Of a stretch of DNA of 64,000 bases, positions 45,901 to 53,949 are shown piece after piece. The stretch is from positions 12,523,736-12,587,735 of the forward strand of contig NC_054741.1 of the NCBI RefSeq assembly GCF_018143015.1, in the 5' to 3' direction. Origin of the DNA: Lytechinus variegatus. Taxonomy: Eukaryota > Echinodermata > Echinoidea > Temnopleuroida > Toxopneustidae. The notes below the pieces were generated by a model. It ran no database searches. It was not told the DNA's origin and saw only the letters and a program-made list of their open reading frames with translations. The position numbers and the translations under genes are program-made. Numbering within the stretch: the stretch's first letter is position 1; each line of letters begins with the position of its first letter.

Positions 45901-48322
45901 AGTCCAAATCCTGCAACTTGGCAAGGAGCAAGAAGAATCAGTGAAGGTGACGGCCAAGAAGGACGACCAGAAGCATCCTTGAGATCGAATTCACCAGATG
46001 ATTGGCGCAGGCCTGGATCTACTGCTGGAATTTTGGGAGAGACTGGTACCAGTGCTGCGATATTAGGAGAGAGGCCAAAAAGGAATACAAATAAACAAGA
46101 GCCCTTGGCAGCAGCTGCAGAAGGAGAGGAGGTTGTGCTGAGACCACGTTCTCCAAGAGATTGGGTCCAAACTGGCCCTGCATTTGGGACTTTTGGAGAT
46201 AGGGCTGGTCAAAACATGAGGAGACCGATTACCCCAAGAAAGGAGGAATCTTTACGGCCACGCTCTCCAAGTGATTGGCGCAGACCGGGATCAATTTCAG
46301 GATTACTTGGAGATGGGGATGCAAGAGCGGTGAGGCCTAGGCTCTCCAATTCTCCAGGTGTAGCAGGAGATGGGGCTGAAGAAATGTTACAAGAGAGACC
46401 AGGATCATCTGGACGACATTCACCAAGTAATTGGGGCTGGCCTGGATCTAGTTCAGGGATACCTGGAGATGAGGGTACAAGAGTTGCTGGACTTGGACTC
46501 TCCACCCCCTCTGCAGTTGTAGCAGGAGGTGGAGATCAAGAACGGCCAGGTTCTAGACGACGCTCACCAAGTGCCGGCAGTCAAGAGGTAAATCTTTCCC
46601 TGGTAATCTAGTGATGAAATCAAACTGTTGGATCTTGACATTTAAGAGTCAGTCTTCAGCTTGTACGACATCAATGGCTTGGTTTCCAATGTATTCAATA
46701 TAATATTTCACTAATTCAATGTGTAAATAAATAGATTTGAATGATAATTTGCTGCAACAGTGATTTTATGATACGTGGACTAATCCCTAAAATATTGTGT
46801 CTATAAAACTGTCTAATCTGGCTTTATACACCCTTTTTTCCACCCACTTCTTAAGCCCATATGATTGGCAACAATCTTTAATGCGGTATATTATTAAACA
46901 TCTTTTTACTGCTTCTGTCATTAATTTGAAATGTTTATAAGACAATTTTGCACCAAGATTCTATGTAAAAATATTTGCATCAATTGAATTAAACCTCTCA
47001 ATCATCACCTTAATATTTCTTCTCATGTTTGTGACATAGGCTGGTGCCATGAAGGTCCGATTTGATCTGCCTGATCAAAGCAGCGAGGATGACATGAAAA
47101 CTAAAGACTCCCAGAGGAAACAAGCAGCTACGTCAACCCATGTACTCCTTACACCACGTCAGATTCTTGGAGATGGGGTACGTGTGTTTGCTTGTTGGAT
47201 TAATCCACTTGGGACAATCTGTGCACATTTTGTGATTTGGTCCAAAAAGTTGGTCCATTTCCACTTGGTCTACAAGCAGTTGGTCTTCTCACATATTTTA
47301 AAACCACACAGGCTGAACCCATTTGGTCTTTTCTCAATTTGGTCCAATTGGCATGCTGTCATATACACTACTTTTGGTCTAATATTGATACCCACTTCGT
47401 GTAGTTGTCATTTAGTCTAATGCTCAGATCGTCTAAATTTCACTTTGTCTAATTATTTTACATTTTGTGAAAATGCGGCTCATTGATGCTTTATTTAATC
47501 ATATAGACCAAGTGGATATTAAATGAGATGGGTGTAGCCTAACTTGAAATAAGTCAAAATGGTAAATAGGCTAAATAGTCATTAGACTAAATAAATTAGT
47601 TGACAAATTGGTTGTGGACTTACTAGGATTAGACCATTTGGGATGAGACCAATTGGAAAGTAGACCTCCCCCCAAAAAAAAAAAATATATATATATATAT
47701 ATTTTATCACCATCTTTAGTTCAATGTAATGAATGTTCAAAGGATAATATTCCCTGCGATTATCGAATTGGCAACTTGGCAAAAAAAAAATGTCAAAACC
47801 ATCTTTTTAATTTCTATCCAACATTCTTTAATGATATCCATCTATTTCTGGAACATTAACTTTGAAAGCAGAAAATTGGAAATGGGACACCAATATATGA
47901 ACACAGTCAAGTGGGTTTTTTTTTTAGGATTTCTTTTTTTTTATTGTTTTTTGAATCACCAGAGTCCTGTTTTAGAAACAACTTTTTCTTTTTTTACAAA
48001 TACACAATGGGTATAAAGTTTTAACTATCTGCCAATCAAATAATTGAATGATTTATATCATTGCAAATTGTTTATAATAACAAGTTTTGAAATGGTGTCC
48101 CAGGAATGAAGTTTGTTATTAATGCAAAGATTATATATTTTTCAACAGGCTCAACCAGACGGGGGCACTGACATGTCTCCTTCGACACTGCCGATGGGAT
48201 TCGCTCCTCAGACCGAGATCCCTACCTTTAGAGAAGTCTTTAGAGAGGTCATTGAGAAAGGGATCACTACCGGGGCACCAGGACCAGCCATGGACATCAG
48301 GGCAAAGTCACCTGAAATGTGA
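27738..48322 (+). CDS. MIF4G-like, eIF4E-binding-motif protein with SPxDW repeats (complete, nine coding exons)
   Basis: Exons 27738-27979, 36815-36891, 39499-39644, 40959-41055, 43929-44231, 45130-45260, 45592-46587, 47040-47177 and 48149-48322 join in phase with GT/AG borders to 767 residues plus TGA. Residues about 50-145 look like the end of a MIF4G fold (RTRLLENLELRAKTW at 131-144 is the typical last helix). Residues 223-233 are acidic. YTRSFLL at 297-303 fits the eIF4E-binding motif YX4L-phi, followed by WKSPYSKEMPSVL. Residues 333-664 are rich in R, S, G and P with repeated SPxDW units. The C terminus has TPRQILGDG and FREVFREVIEK. A translation regulator that binds eIF4E is likely. 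MIF4G plus a 4E-binding site resembles invertebrate Mextli, but I see no KH domain, so no name is given. Confidence 0.82.
28008..28058. repeat. Perfect 23-bp hairpin at the 5' edge of the LINE fragment
   Basis: The 23 bases 28008-28030 (AACTCCTTGTCCTACACTTT and on) are the exact reverse complement of 28036-28058, with the loop GTTTC. The right arm is LINE coding sequence, so the left arm is a short inverted copy of it. Confidence 0.85.
28176..29604 (+). repeat. GCTCGCGC-type tandem-repeat element, left part
   Basis: Begins AGGCGGATCCAGGGGGGGG, followed by a purine-rich stretch and then units of roughly 100-200 bp, each marked by a word like GCTCGCGCTTTGCGCTCGCA (28377, 29131 and 29391 are the clearest; variants near 28565, 28683, 28795, 29290, 29506). 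Inserted into the LINE. The right part is 30654-30830. Confidence 0.65.
29605..30653 (+). mobile_element. 192-bp-unit element, copy 1 (left-truncated)
   Basis: Starts at CGGCGGCGTCAACATC and ends GCAGGTGAGACGG, GGCATTCCACTTGTT. Holds about five repeat units, each with AGGTCAAAGGTCA (29756, 29948, 30111, 30274, 30427). The flanks (TATGTAACGTCTTAATGGCT before, TATGTAACGTCTTCATGGCT after) are related copies of the GCTCGCGC element, so it is nested in it. Confidence 0.75.
30654..30830 (+). repeat. GCTCGCGC-type element, right part
   Basis: TATGTAACGTCTTCATGGCT, CCATCAGTTC, then GCTCGCGCTTCACGTTCATA. After about 30820 the sequence returns to the LINE. Confidence 0.55.
30841..31899 (+). pseudogene. 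Reverse transcriptase C-terminal part, non-LTR retrotransposon
   Basis: The frame holds WISDFLLGRRQRVVV, LFADDTKLY (catalytic Asp pair, codons at 31075-31080), LGVQVDSRLSFKEHI, YGQAAWSPY and LESVQRRATKLIPG, an order typical of CR1/L2/jockey-like RTs and their thumb. Around 30985-31030 the conserved GSVLGPILF reads in a different frame, so two compensating frameshifts disrupt the palm. The N-terminal half is missing. The C-terminal 290 codons are intact, which suggests moderate age. Confidence 0.85.
32285..32580. mobile_element. Foldback element with inner hairpin
   Basis: TTAACCCAAGGAACTC at the left and GAGAACTCCCTGGGTTAA at the right are inverted ends. Inside, CTCGATCGGCCATTTTGTTA (32493-32512) pairs with AACAAAAATGGCCGATCGAG (32521-32540) around a short loop. 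GCCCGCGTAGCGGGC near 32307 is another small hairpin. Confidence 0.6.
33000..36814. other. Rest of intron 1 of the eIF4E-binding gene
   Basis: No gene is seen. Contains an AT microsatellite (35364-35390), homopolymer tracts and, near 34520, GGGCCAGTTGCAGAATG, possibly one end of a MITE related to 17990-18300. Confidence 0.45.
36815..36891 (+). CDS. eIF4E-binding gene, coding exon 2
   Basis: RSFDLIVGKLSHLLKTNGYY and LDSKYK. Acceptor TTTGCTGTAG, donor GTAATA. The AG|G split codon restores Arg and the frame agrees with both neighbours. Confidence 0.82.
37320..37872. mobile_element. MITE remnant in intron 2 of the eIF4E-binding gene
   Basis: The right part (TTCACAAAATATTACC, TTCAATAACTTTATTA, ATTCTGCTCTATTTGTTAAG, CCCCCTTTAA) matches the right half of the element at 3492-4078. 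The left end is not clear. Confidence 0.4.
38399..38851. mobile_element. MITE with AGGCYGTTCTCA ends
   Basis: AGAGGCCGTTCTCATTACGC at the left and TAGTGAGAACAGCCTTTA at the right are inverted. Next inside, TAAAACTAGTTTA and AAACTAGTTTTAG also pair. Several AAACTAGTTT/GGTTTTCGAAACTGG words repeat inside. No frame is recognised as protein. Confidence 0.6.
39499..39644 (+). CDS. eIF4E-binding gene, coding exon 3
   Basis: Residues 107-155, GPMDALFFAIRNLIVDTEKS onward; ends LELPQPR. Donor GTAAGT. Contains LLENLELRAKTW, the MIF4G-like last helix. Confidence 0.86.
40793..40822 (+). repeat. GT microsatellite
   Basis: TGTGTGTTTGTGTGTGTGTG in intron 3 of the eIF4E-binding gene. Confidence 0.85.
40959..41055 (+). 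CDS. eIF4E-binding gene, coding exon 4
   Basis: AHLQDLPSPTKPPAVTHPQD and onward to SPPYN; a proline-rich linker. Acceptor CTTTACAG, donor GTAATA. Confidence 0.82.
41228..41450. repeat. Possible MITE in intron 4
   Basis: AAGGCTCCACACTAACC at the left and, inverted, AGGGCTTGACATTAGC at the right, with GTGGCCCAATC/GGGCCAC inside. The inverted match is weak, so this is tentative. Confidence 0.35.
41614..43775 (+). mobile_element. 192-bp-unit element, copy 2 (longest)
   Basis: Ends GTCTCACCTGC (41614-41624) and GCAGGTGAGAC (43743-43753) are perfect 11-bp inverses. The unit start CTTAACCTGAGGTTAAG recurs at 41686, 41878, 42070 and 42262, exactly 192 bp apart; further units are more diverged. Seven perfect AGGTCAAAGGTCA sites lie at 41817, 42009, 42201, 42556, 43244, 43397 and 43559; an eighth at about 42393 has one change. 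A TTAA-flanked MITE (42655-43175) is inserted. It fills most of intron 4. No protein frame. Confidence 0.85.
42655..43175. mobile_element. 521-bp MITE with TTAA duplication inside the 192-bp-unit element
   Basis: TTAA at 42651-42654 and 43176-43179. The ends AGCCTGTGTATAGCTTTGGT and ACCAAAACTATACACAAGCT pair. The parallel unit at 43481-43500 reads GTCTAGTTCGTTAAACTTGG without the insert and serves as the empty site. Confidence 0.85.
43929..44231 (+). CDS. eIF4E-binding gene, coding exon 5
   Basis: Residues 188-288: ASGRYSPIPLPPVQVAPPSP, then a strongly acidic DDTDDDEEDDD run and SDSSEEFIMPEREVEDLMME. Donor GTGAGT. Confidence 0.87.
45130..45260 (+). CDS. eIF4E-binding gene, coding exon 6 (4E-binding motif)
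   Basis: Residues 289-332 with VRYTRSFLLDLWKSPYSKEM. Y297, L302 and L303 give YX4L-phi, the motif by which 4E-BPs, eIF4G and other partners contact eIF4E. Acceptor TTTGCAG, donor GTCAGT. Confidence 0.88.
45592..46587 (+). CDS. eIF4E-binding gene, coding exon 7 (SPxDW repeats)
   Basis: 332 residues in one open frame. About four degenerate units of 35-40 residues share SPxDWxxPGSxxGxxG(D/E): SPDDWRRPGSTAGILGE, SPRDWVQTGPAFGTFGD, SPSDWRRPGSISGLLGD, SPSNWGWPGSSSGIPGD. The frame continues a little past the donor GTAAAT at 46588 before a stop. Confidence 0.85.
47040..47177 (+). CDS. eIF4E-binding gene, coding exon 8
   Basis: AGAMKVRFDLPDQSSEDDMK onward, ending LLTPRQILGDG. Acceptor GTGACATAG, donor GTACGT. 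Phase 0 on both sides. Confidence 0.82.
47185..47668. repeat. Foldback of TTGGTCT / TAGACCAA words in intron 8
   Basis: The left half has many words like ATTTGGTCT, GTTGGTCC, TTTAGTCTAA; the right half has TAGACCAAGTGG, TTAGACTAAATAAA, TTAGACCATTTGG, TGAGACCAATTGG. The sequence pairs over much of its length with many mismatches. Confidence 0.5.
48149..48322 (+). CDS. eIF4E-binding gene, coding exon 9 with stop
   Basis: 57 residues, AQPDGGTDMSPSTLPMGFAP, then PTFREVFREVIEKG, ending KSPEM and TGA. Acceptor TTTTCAACAG. The FREVFREVIEK helix is charged and amphipathic. Confidence 0.82.
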   Translation, partial: AQPDGGTDMSPSTLPMGFAPQTEIPTFREVFREVIEKGITTGAPGPAMDIRAKSPEM

Positions 48323-49160
48323 TCCCCACAACATCGGGATATTCATCTCACCTCATCAGATTTTCATAACTATGACTTGAATTGAATTCACAAGTGTTTA
48401 ATTAAACCATTGATGAGGATTGCACTCTGCAAGTGTACTAAAATACAAATGATAAATGTACATTGCTAATGAGAATGCTACAAGAGAAAGTGTTGAGATA
48501 TTGGGCCCTGCGTGAAAAAGAGATACAATTGACATATACTTTTGATCATATCTTTCTGTGCATGGTATCATACATATTAAAAGATTGATTGTAAGGTTGA
48601 TTGTAACTTTTTGTGTTACAGGGCTCTTATTCTGTACCTATTTTGTTTACAAAAATCCCTGGGCTGGTATTCAATTGCAAGTATTAATTTTTTAATAAAG
48701 TAAAATGCGTACACTTGTATTCTAAGTAATTTACTTTATCAAGCCAACTTTAAGCAAAATACTTATACCTTTTTGACGCAATAAAAGTTTGAGCAAACCA
48801 ATGCGCAATATATAGCGCAATGTTTATGACTGCGTATCACGTTTGTAAATTGCACGCAAGCGAGACTCAAGTCTGGTTGGCAGCTGACTTAGATTTAAGC
48901 AAAATACCATACCCAAAATATGCAATTGTCTTGAATACCAAAGATGGTTAAGTATTTCACTTAAGCAAAATACTGAGTGAAATAATTAATATTCTGGCTT
49001 AAGTATCAAATTGAATACCTGCCCTGGTGTTTTCAAACTGTGGCTTAACCCAAATAATTTGGGATTGCTATGTGGTAATTAATGTGACAATTAATAGTTA
49101 TGTTCTATGCATTTTTATAATGGAGTTGAGAATAAAAAAGAACACTTTGCAATAAAAACA
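48323..49160 (+). other. Probable 3' UTR of the eIF4E-binding gene
   Basis: Follows the TGA. AATAAA at 48694-48699 lies inside the MITE 48659-49026; another AATAAA is at 49151-49156. If the first is used, the transposon supplies the poly(A) signal. Confidence 0.4.
48659..49026. mobile_element. Palindromic MITE in the 3' UTR region
   Basis: Ends CTGGGCTGGTATTCAATTG and CAAATTGAATACCTGCCCTG are inverted copies. Inner words AAGTATT, AAGCAAAATACTTA and AAGCAAAATACTGAGTG recur. 368 bp, no coding sequence. Confidence 0.65.
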
Positions 49161-50083
49161 ACTCTTCTGGACTCACGCTTACAACTCATTGTCGTACCAT
49201 ACAGGCTTGGTTCTCTGTATTGAAGCAGTATTCATTGAATGAAACCTTTTGTGAAGATTTTGTCTTTATTTTTTTTTAGTTATATTTCAAAATTATCTTT
49301 CAGTTTGATAAATGATATGTTGATCAAAGTGCCTTAAAATACATTGTGTGTGATCTTGAAGCAGCTTTTTATTCAATTGTTTGGGATGCATAATTGTGTA
49401 GTTTTCATTTGGTTTGAAAACGAATCTTTCAGTCTTCAGTTGATTTTTTTAAAGATGTGTGTGAGTTGTGTACCTCATTTTATTACTTGCCATTTTATTT
49501 TTTTTGTATTATAATCAAGTTCTGACTCATTTAATAGTTTCTGGCTGATATTGAGAGTACTCATTTTTATTAACCCATTTCTTTTTTTGACTGGGATTAT
49601 AACTCTGAGAAGCATCTCATTGAAATGTATTCAATATGTGTATGTTTTATTTTTTATCTTGAGTTTTTATTATTTGTGGGGGTAAAAGTGCCTTAAACAT
49701 TTCCTGAGATATTGGCTGAAAGATAACCCAAAGATGTCTTCCATTAAAACTTGATTTGATGTCAACAGTACTTTGTGATTTACAGTATTCATGTATAAAA
49801 CAAGACATTTTGGGTGAGAAAATAATTTATTGTAACTTTTGGAATCTTGAATTCATGTTTTTTTTTTGGGGGGGGTAATTATTTGTTTGTAGCAAATAAT
49901 TACAGGTGCATCTGTCAATTTTGCATTGCATAATCGGGGGTGGTGGGATGGAGAACGGGCATTCGTAAAGATGTATTGTGCCGTGTGGTTTTGATTAGCA
50001 GAGAAACACAGGGGTGTGGCTGTTATGGTAACTGCTGGATAGTAACCACTTTTCAGTGTTGCAACTTTCATGAAACCCTCTCC

Positions 50084-50243
50084 TGGGGCCTGTTGCATAA
50101 AATTTATTGTAACTATGCCATACAGTGGTATCTCGAATCCTGGAATCCTTGATTCTGATTGGCTGTTGAGCATTGTTACCATGGTAATTACCATTGGATG
50201 GCATAGTTAGCATAATAGTTCAACTTTAATGCAACAGGGCCCT
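50084..50243. mobile_element. 160-bp foldback MITE
   Basis: TGGGGCCTGTTGCATAAA at the left and TTTAATGCAACAGGGCCCTG at the right are inverted; the centre has GATTGGCTGTTGAG and GTTACCATGGTAATTACC. A related half-copy is near 61990-62100. Confidence 0.65.
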
Positions 50244-50439
50244 GCTCCAACAATTATTTGACTTAATGCAGTTTCCACTTATGAAAGATTAAGTTAACTC
50301 ATGCAGACCTAAATATAGTTTGAGAGACATTATTCAATACTTGATTTCAGTTTGTTTTGTAAGTAACCAGTACTGCATATGTTTTGGTGATAAAGGTAAA
50401 ATTAAATTTGTGTGCTTGCCTTTGCTGCATTAAATAGGA

Positions 50440-50466
50440 TTAGTAGGAGTAGTAGTAGTAGTAGTT

Positions 50467-50533
<67 letters not shown>

Positions 50534-50660
50534 AAGTAGTAGTAGTAGTGGTAGTAGTTGTAGTAGTAGTAGTAGTAGTAGAAGTAGTTGTAGTAAAAGT
50601 AATCTGTATTATTTTTAGTGGAAGTACATGTAATAACAGTATTATTATTAATATTAGTCG
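50440..50660 (+). repeat. AGT/GTA trinucleotide microsatellite
   Basis: About 50 mostly perfect TAG repeats with scattered TTG and AAG variants. The open frame across it gives a serine run and is not a gene. Confidence 0.95.
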
Positions 50661-51179
50661 TAGTAGTATAAGTAGTTGCAGTATATAGTTAAGATTTTAA
50701 GTATGTTGTGTGCTACCATTAATGTGCCAAAGATGTTTTGTGTGTAAGTATATAAGTTTTTATTTCATGATTTTCATTTCTATGCAAGTGCATTTACTCT
50801 TTGCATTTAGTCATGTTACATTCTTTAAATTGTAATGGTCTCCTTGGTGCCTTATGCTGTTTACACCATATGCTTCACAAGTTTGATATAAATCAGACCA
50901 AGAATTCAACAATGTTTATTTTCACAATTTTGTTGTGTTCAAATTCACAATATATTCACTTTGCCTAAACATACCTGAAAGTGGAATTTTATGAAGTACA
51001 TATTCAAAAAGCCAAATTAGACTGCCATGAAATATTACATGTACACAGATGTTTAATATTGTTTGCATGTGTCTGTTTTGTTGTCTGTTAAGGTTTTTTT
51101 TTAATATTCACATGCATACACTGCTTGGAACTTAAACAGAAACAGCGCCCCAAACCCCACTTGCTTGTTAATCATTTTA

Positions 51180-51727
51180 GTCTCGCCTGCATAGCAGAGC
51201 AAGGGTATAGATGCTGCTCTTCTGATGGTGGCGGTGTCATCAACATTGAAATCTTAATCAAGGTTAAGTTTTTGAAAAGTCGTCATAGCTTAGATTAGTG
51301 TATAGACTTAGCTTTTGAAACTTAGACATAGGGGTAATCAAGTATTACTGAATATCCAGCCTGAGTTTCAGGTCACATGACTAAGGTTAAAGGTAATTTA
51401 GGGTCAGTGAACTGAGACCATGTTGGGGGAATCAACATCAAAACTTAACCAAGGATTAAGTTTTTGAAATGTCATAACTTTAAAAAAATTTCAATCTAGT
51501 TCATGAAACTTGGACAAGAGATTAATCAAGCATCAGTGAACATCCTGCATGAGTTTCACATCACATGACTCAGGTCAAAGCTCATTTAAGGTCAACGAAA
51601 ATTGTACATCACTATCTTACAAATGTTTTTCGTGAATAATTATTCAATTGTTGTTTTTAAAGTCAGCACTGCTGCTATATTGAATCGCGTGATGCAGGCG
51701 AGACTGCCAGAGGCATTCAGCTTGTTT
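51180..51727 (+). mobile_element. 192-bp-unit element, copy 3 (short, two units)
   Basis: Ends GTCTCGCCTGC and GCAGGCGAGAC (51694-51704) are perfect inverses. Contains AATCTTAATCAAGGTTAAG and two degenerate units; the DR1 sites are damaged (AAGGTTAAAGGTAA; CAGGTCAAAGCTCA). The right end GGCATTCAGCTTGTT matches the other copies. Confidence 0.75.
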
Positions 51728-52286
51728 TTTGTTGTTATCAGAGCTAGATATGAACATGTCAACTGTAAATGCCTGTGTCAACTTAAGTATTATAAGTAAG
51801 TATGTGTTATGTTTATGTGATATATGCAACTAGGTATTATGTTATGTTTTAAGCGTAGTCCCTCCCAGTTATCTATTATATTTTTCTTAAACTGAGATCA
51901 ACTTTGCTATCCAGTGTTTACTACCATAGTAACATTGCTTGAAATCTTATCAAAGCTAGAATTCCATTCAAGGTACCATTGAATGGCAAATTTCCTTAAG
52001 AGTATCTGTATGCAAGGGGAATGTAACATGAATATAGGTATGCATGTGTTTAAATAAAAAAGTAATCTCATTAAATTTGAATTGAGGTCATGTAAGTCAT
52101 GAGAACTGCTGAGACTTACATATCTCTTATAAAATTGCAGGTAAAGGTTTTTAAAATGGGGCCTGTTTCATAATACTCATTAATATAATAAATTTGCCAT
52201 AACAGTTAAAAGGCAATGAAATCACTTAATTTTATATGCTGATAGTAAAACTTGTTACAGTACTTGTGCATTTGTTATTTATGAAG

Positions 52287-52620
52287 TGCTATGGTGTAGT
52301 GGCTCTGACTCTCCTTTTGTTATCAGAGGGTCATGTGTTTGAATCCCACTGCAGCTCAGCACCCTTTGGTAAGGCTTCAAACCACAATTTGCCACTCTCT
52401 ACCCAGGTGTTAAATGGGTACCCAGTAGGATGTGAATGTCATTGTAGCTTGTCCAGCATTGTGTGTGCCCCATTGGCGACTGGCTGGAACACTCCACAGG
52501 GAGTGTAGGATGTGCATATAATGTGTGCAGAAATGACTAATTGAATCTGATGAATAATACATCTATAAGTGCTTAGATATGTTCAATGTGCCATATTTCA
52601 AAAGAGCATTTTAAATAACC
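52287..52620 (+). mobile_element. tRNA-derived SINE
   Basis: TGGTGTAGTGG at 52293 is a Pol III A box and GTTTGAATCCC at 52337-52347 is a B box, about 33 bp apart, as in a tRNA. The body has GTTAAATGGGTACCCAGTAG and the 3' part GTGCCATATTTCAAAAGAGC, a LINE-like tail. The open frame within is not a gene. Confidence 0.7.
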
Positions 52621-52627
52621 AGGGAGA

Positions 52628-52841
52628 GGGGGTGTTTCACAAAGATTTAAGTATGATTTAGAGGCGCACTTAAAAATGTCTAGTTGCGTGCGGTATAAAA
52701 TATATGACAGAATTGATCAGATCATGCTAAGAGGATGCACACCACCACGTATACATTAATCAGATTGCGCGTTGCATGTCAGGTTGCATTGGCAGTTAAG
52801 TGCCACTTAAATCATACTTAAATCTTTGTGAAACACCCCCC
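52628..52841. mobile_element. 214-bp MITE with long terminal inverted repeats
   Basis: GGGGGTGTTTCACAAAGATT at the left and AATCTTTGTGAAACACCCCC at the right; the arms are perfect through TAAGTATGATTTA, about 33 bp, and then loosen. Confidence 0.8.
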
Positions 52842-53568
52842 TGATTATATTATTATAACAAGTCTTTATGTCATAGGACCCTGGGTTGTGTTTCACAAAG
52901 AGATATGCAGTAATGTCCCTTAGCAAGAGATTAAGCCTTATCTACATTTACCTTACTCCCAAGTACAGTAAGGTAAATAAGTACCTGGTGTGAATTCATT
53001 TCACAATATATAAGACTCAAATTCAATAGCTTCGCTATTTGCTTTCAGATTTTTATGATTTTTTTCAGCATTTGCTCTGTAAACCTTTTTTATTTTGATA
53101 TATATAATTTCAGCCCAGATTACCCCTTTAAGAGGCACATTGAGACTTCAGATGTTTAAATACATGATAAAGTATGTGCTGTACTATAAATAAATATTAT
53201 CGTTATAAACATTTGTTTTTACTTAAGCTCACAGTTGTATGTGCTGAATGATACATTTTTGTATTGATGATATCTTGTTGATACCAAATACATGCACTTA
53301 AGCTGGAATATTATTGTAGTAAAATCCTTAGGGTATAGTTTGGAAACCTTGAAATTTAAATTTATGTATAATTGTTAATTCATCTGAAACTTTCCCCATG
53401 TTAATGTTTCAAACCAAATACGAACCAGCAGCCTTATATAGCACCACCATAAGTTCTCAGCTACTCAAATCTGGTCAGATTCCTGACCCATACTGCAACA
53501 TTATCAGCAGTGTAGTCTTATAATATAGTTCCACTTGAATGCTACCACACCAATATGATACTCAATAC

Positions 53569-53936
53569 AAAGGACAAGTCCACCCCAACGAAAAGTTGAT
53601 TTGAGTAATAAGAGAAAAATCCAATAAGCATAACACTGAAAAGTTTATTAAAATTGGATGTAAAATAAATTTATGATATTTTAAAGTTTTGCATAATTTC
53701 ACAAATATGCACATCCTGGTCGTTATGTAAATGAGGAGACTGATGACATCATCCACTCAATATTTCTTTGGATTTTATTGTATGAAATATGAAAAATTCT
53801 AATTTTCTCATTGTCCTGTGAAGCAAAGTTTTATTTCTCCCAGAACATGTTGAATTACCATTGCTTAACATTTTATAATGCTTGTCTGATTGTTCTCTAT
53901 TGACTCAAATCAACATTTTTCTGAGTTGGACTAGTT
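53569..53936. mobile_element. MITE, second copy of the 17035 family
   Basis: AAGGACAAGTCCACCCCAAC at the left; TTTTTCTGAGTTGGAC at the right. The internal CTCATTGTCCTGTGAAGC, AAGTTTTATT and CTATTGACTCAAATCAAC match the intron 4 copy in PRELID3. Confidence 0.6.
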
Positions 53937-53949
53937 ATTTTTAATACAC

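Larger units (their letters stand above)
52158..52881. mobile_element. Foldback MITE carrying two inner insertions
   Basis: The left end GGGGCCTGTTTCATAATACT and the right end AAGTCTTTATGTCATAGGAC match the two ends of the 140-bp element at 26746-26885. The extra length is a SINE (52287-52620) and another MITE (52628-52841). Confidence 0.6.

Noticed and set aside
50412-50618. Serine-rich open frame
   Set aside because: It is the AGT microsatellite in translation.
52236-52508. 90-codon open frame
   Set aside because: It is the tRNA-derived SINE; A and B boxes lie inside it.
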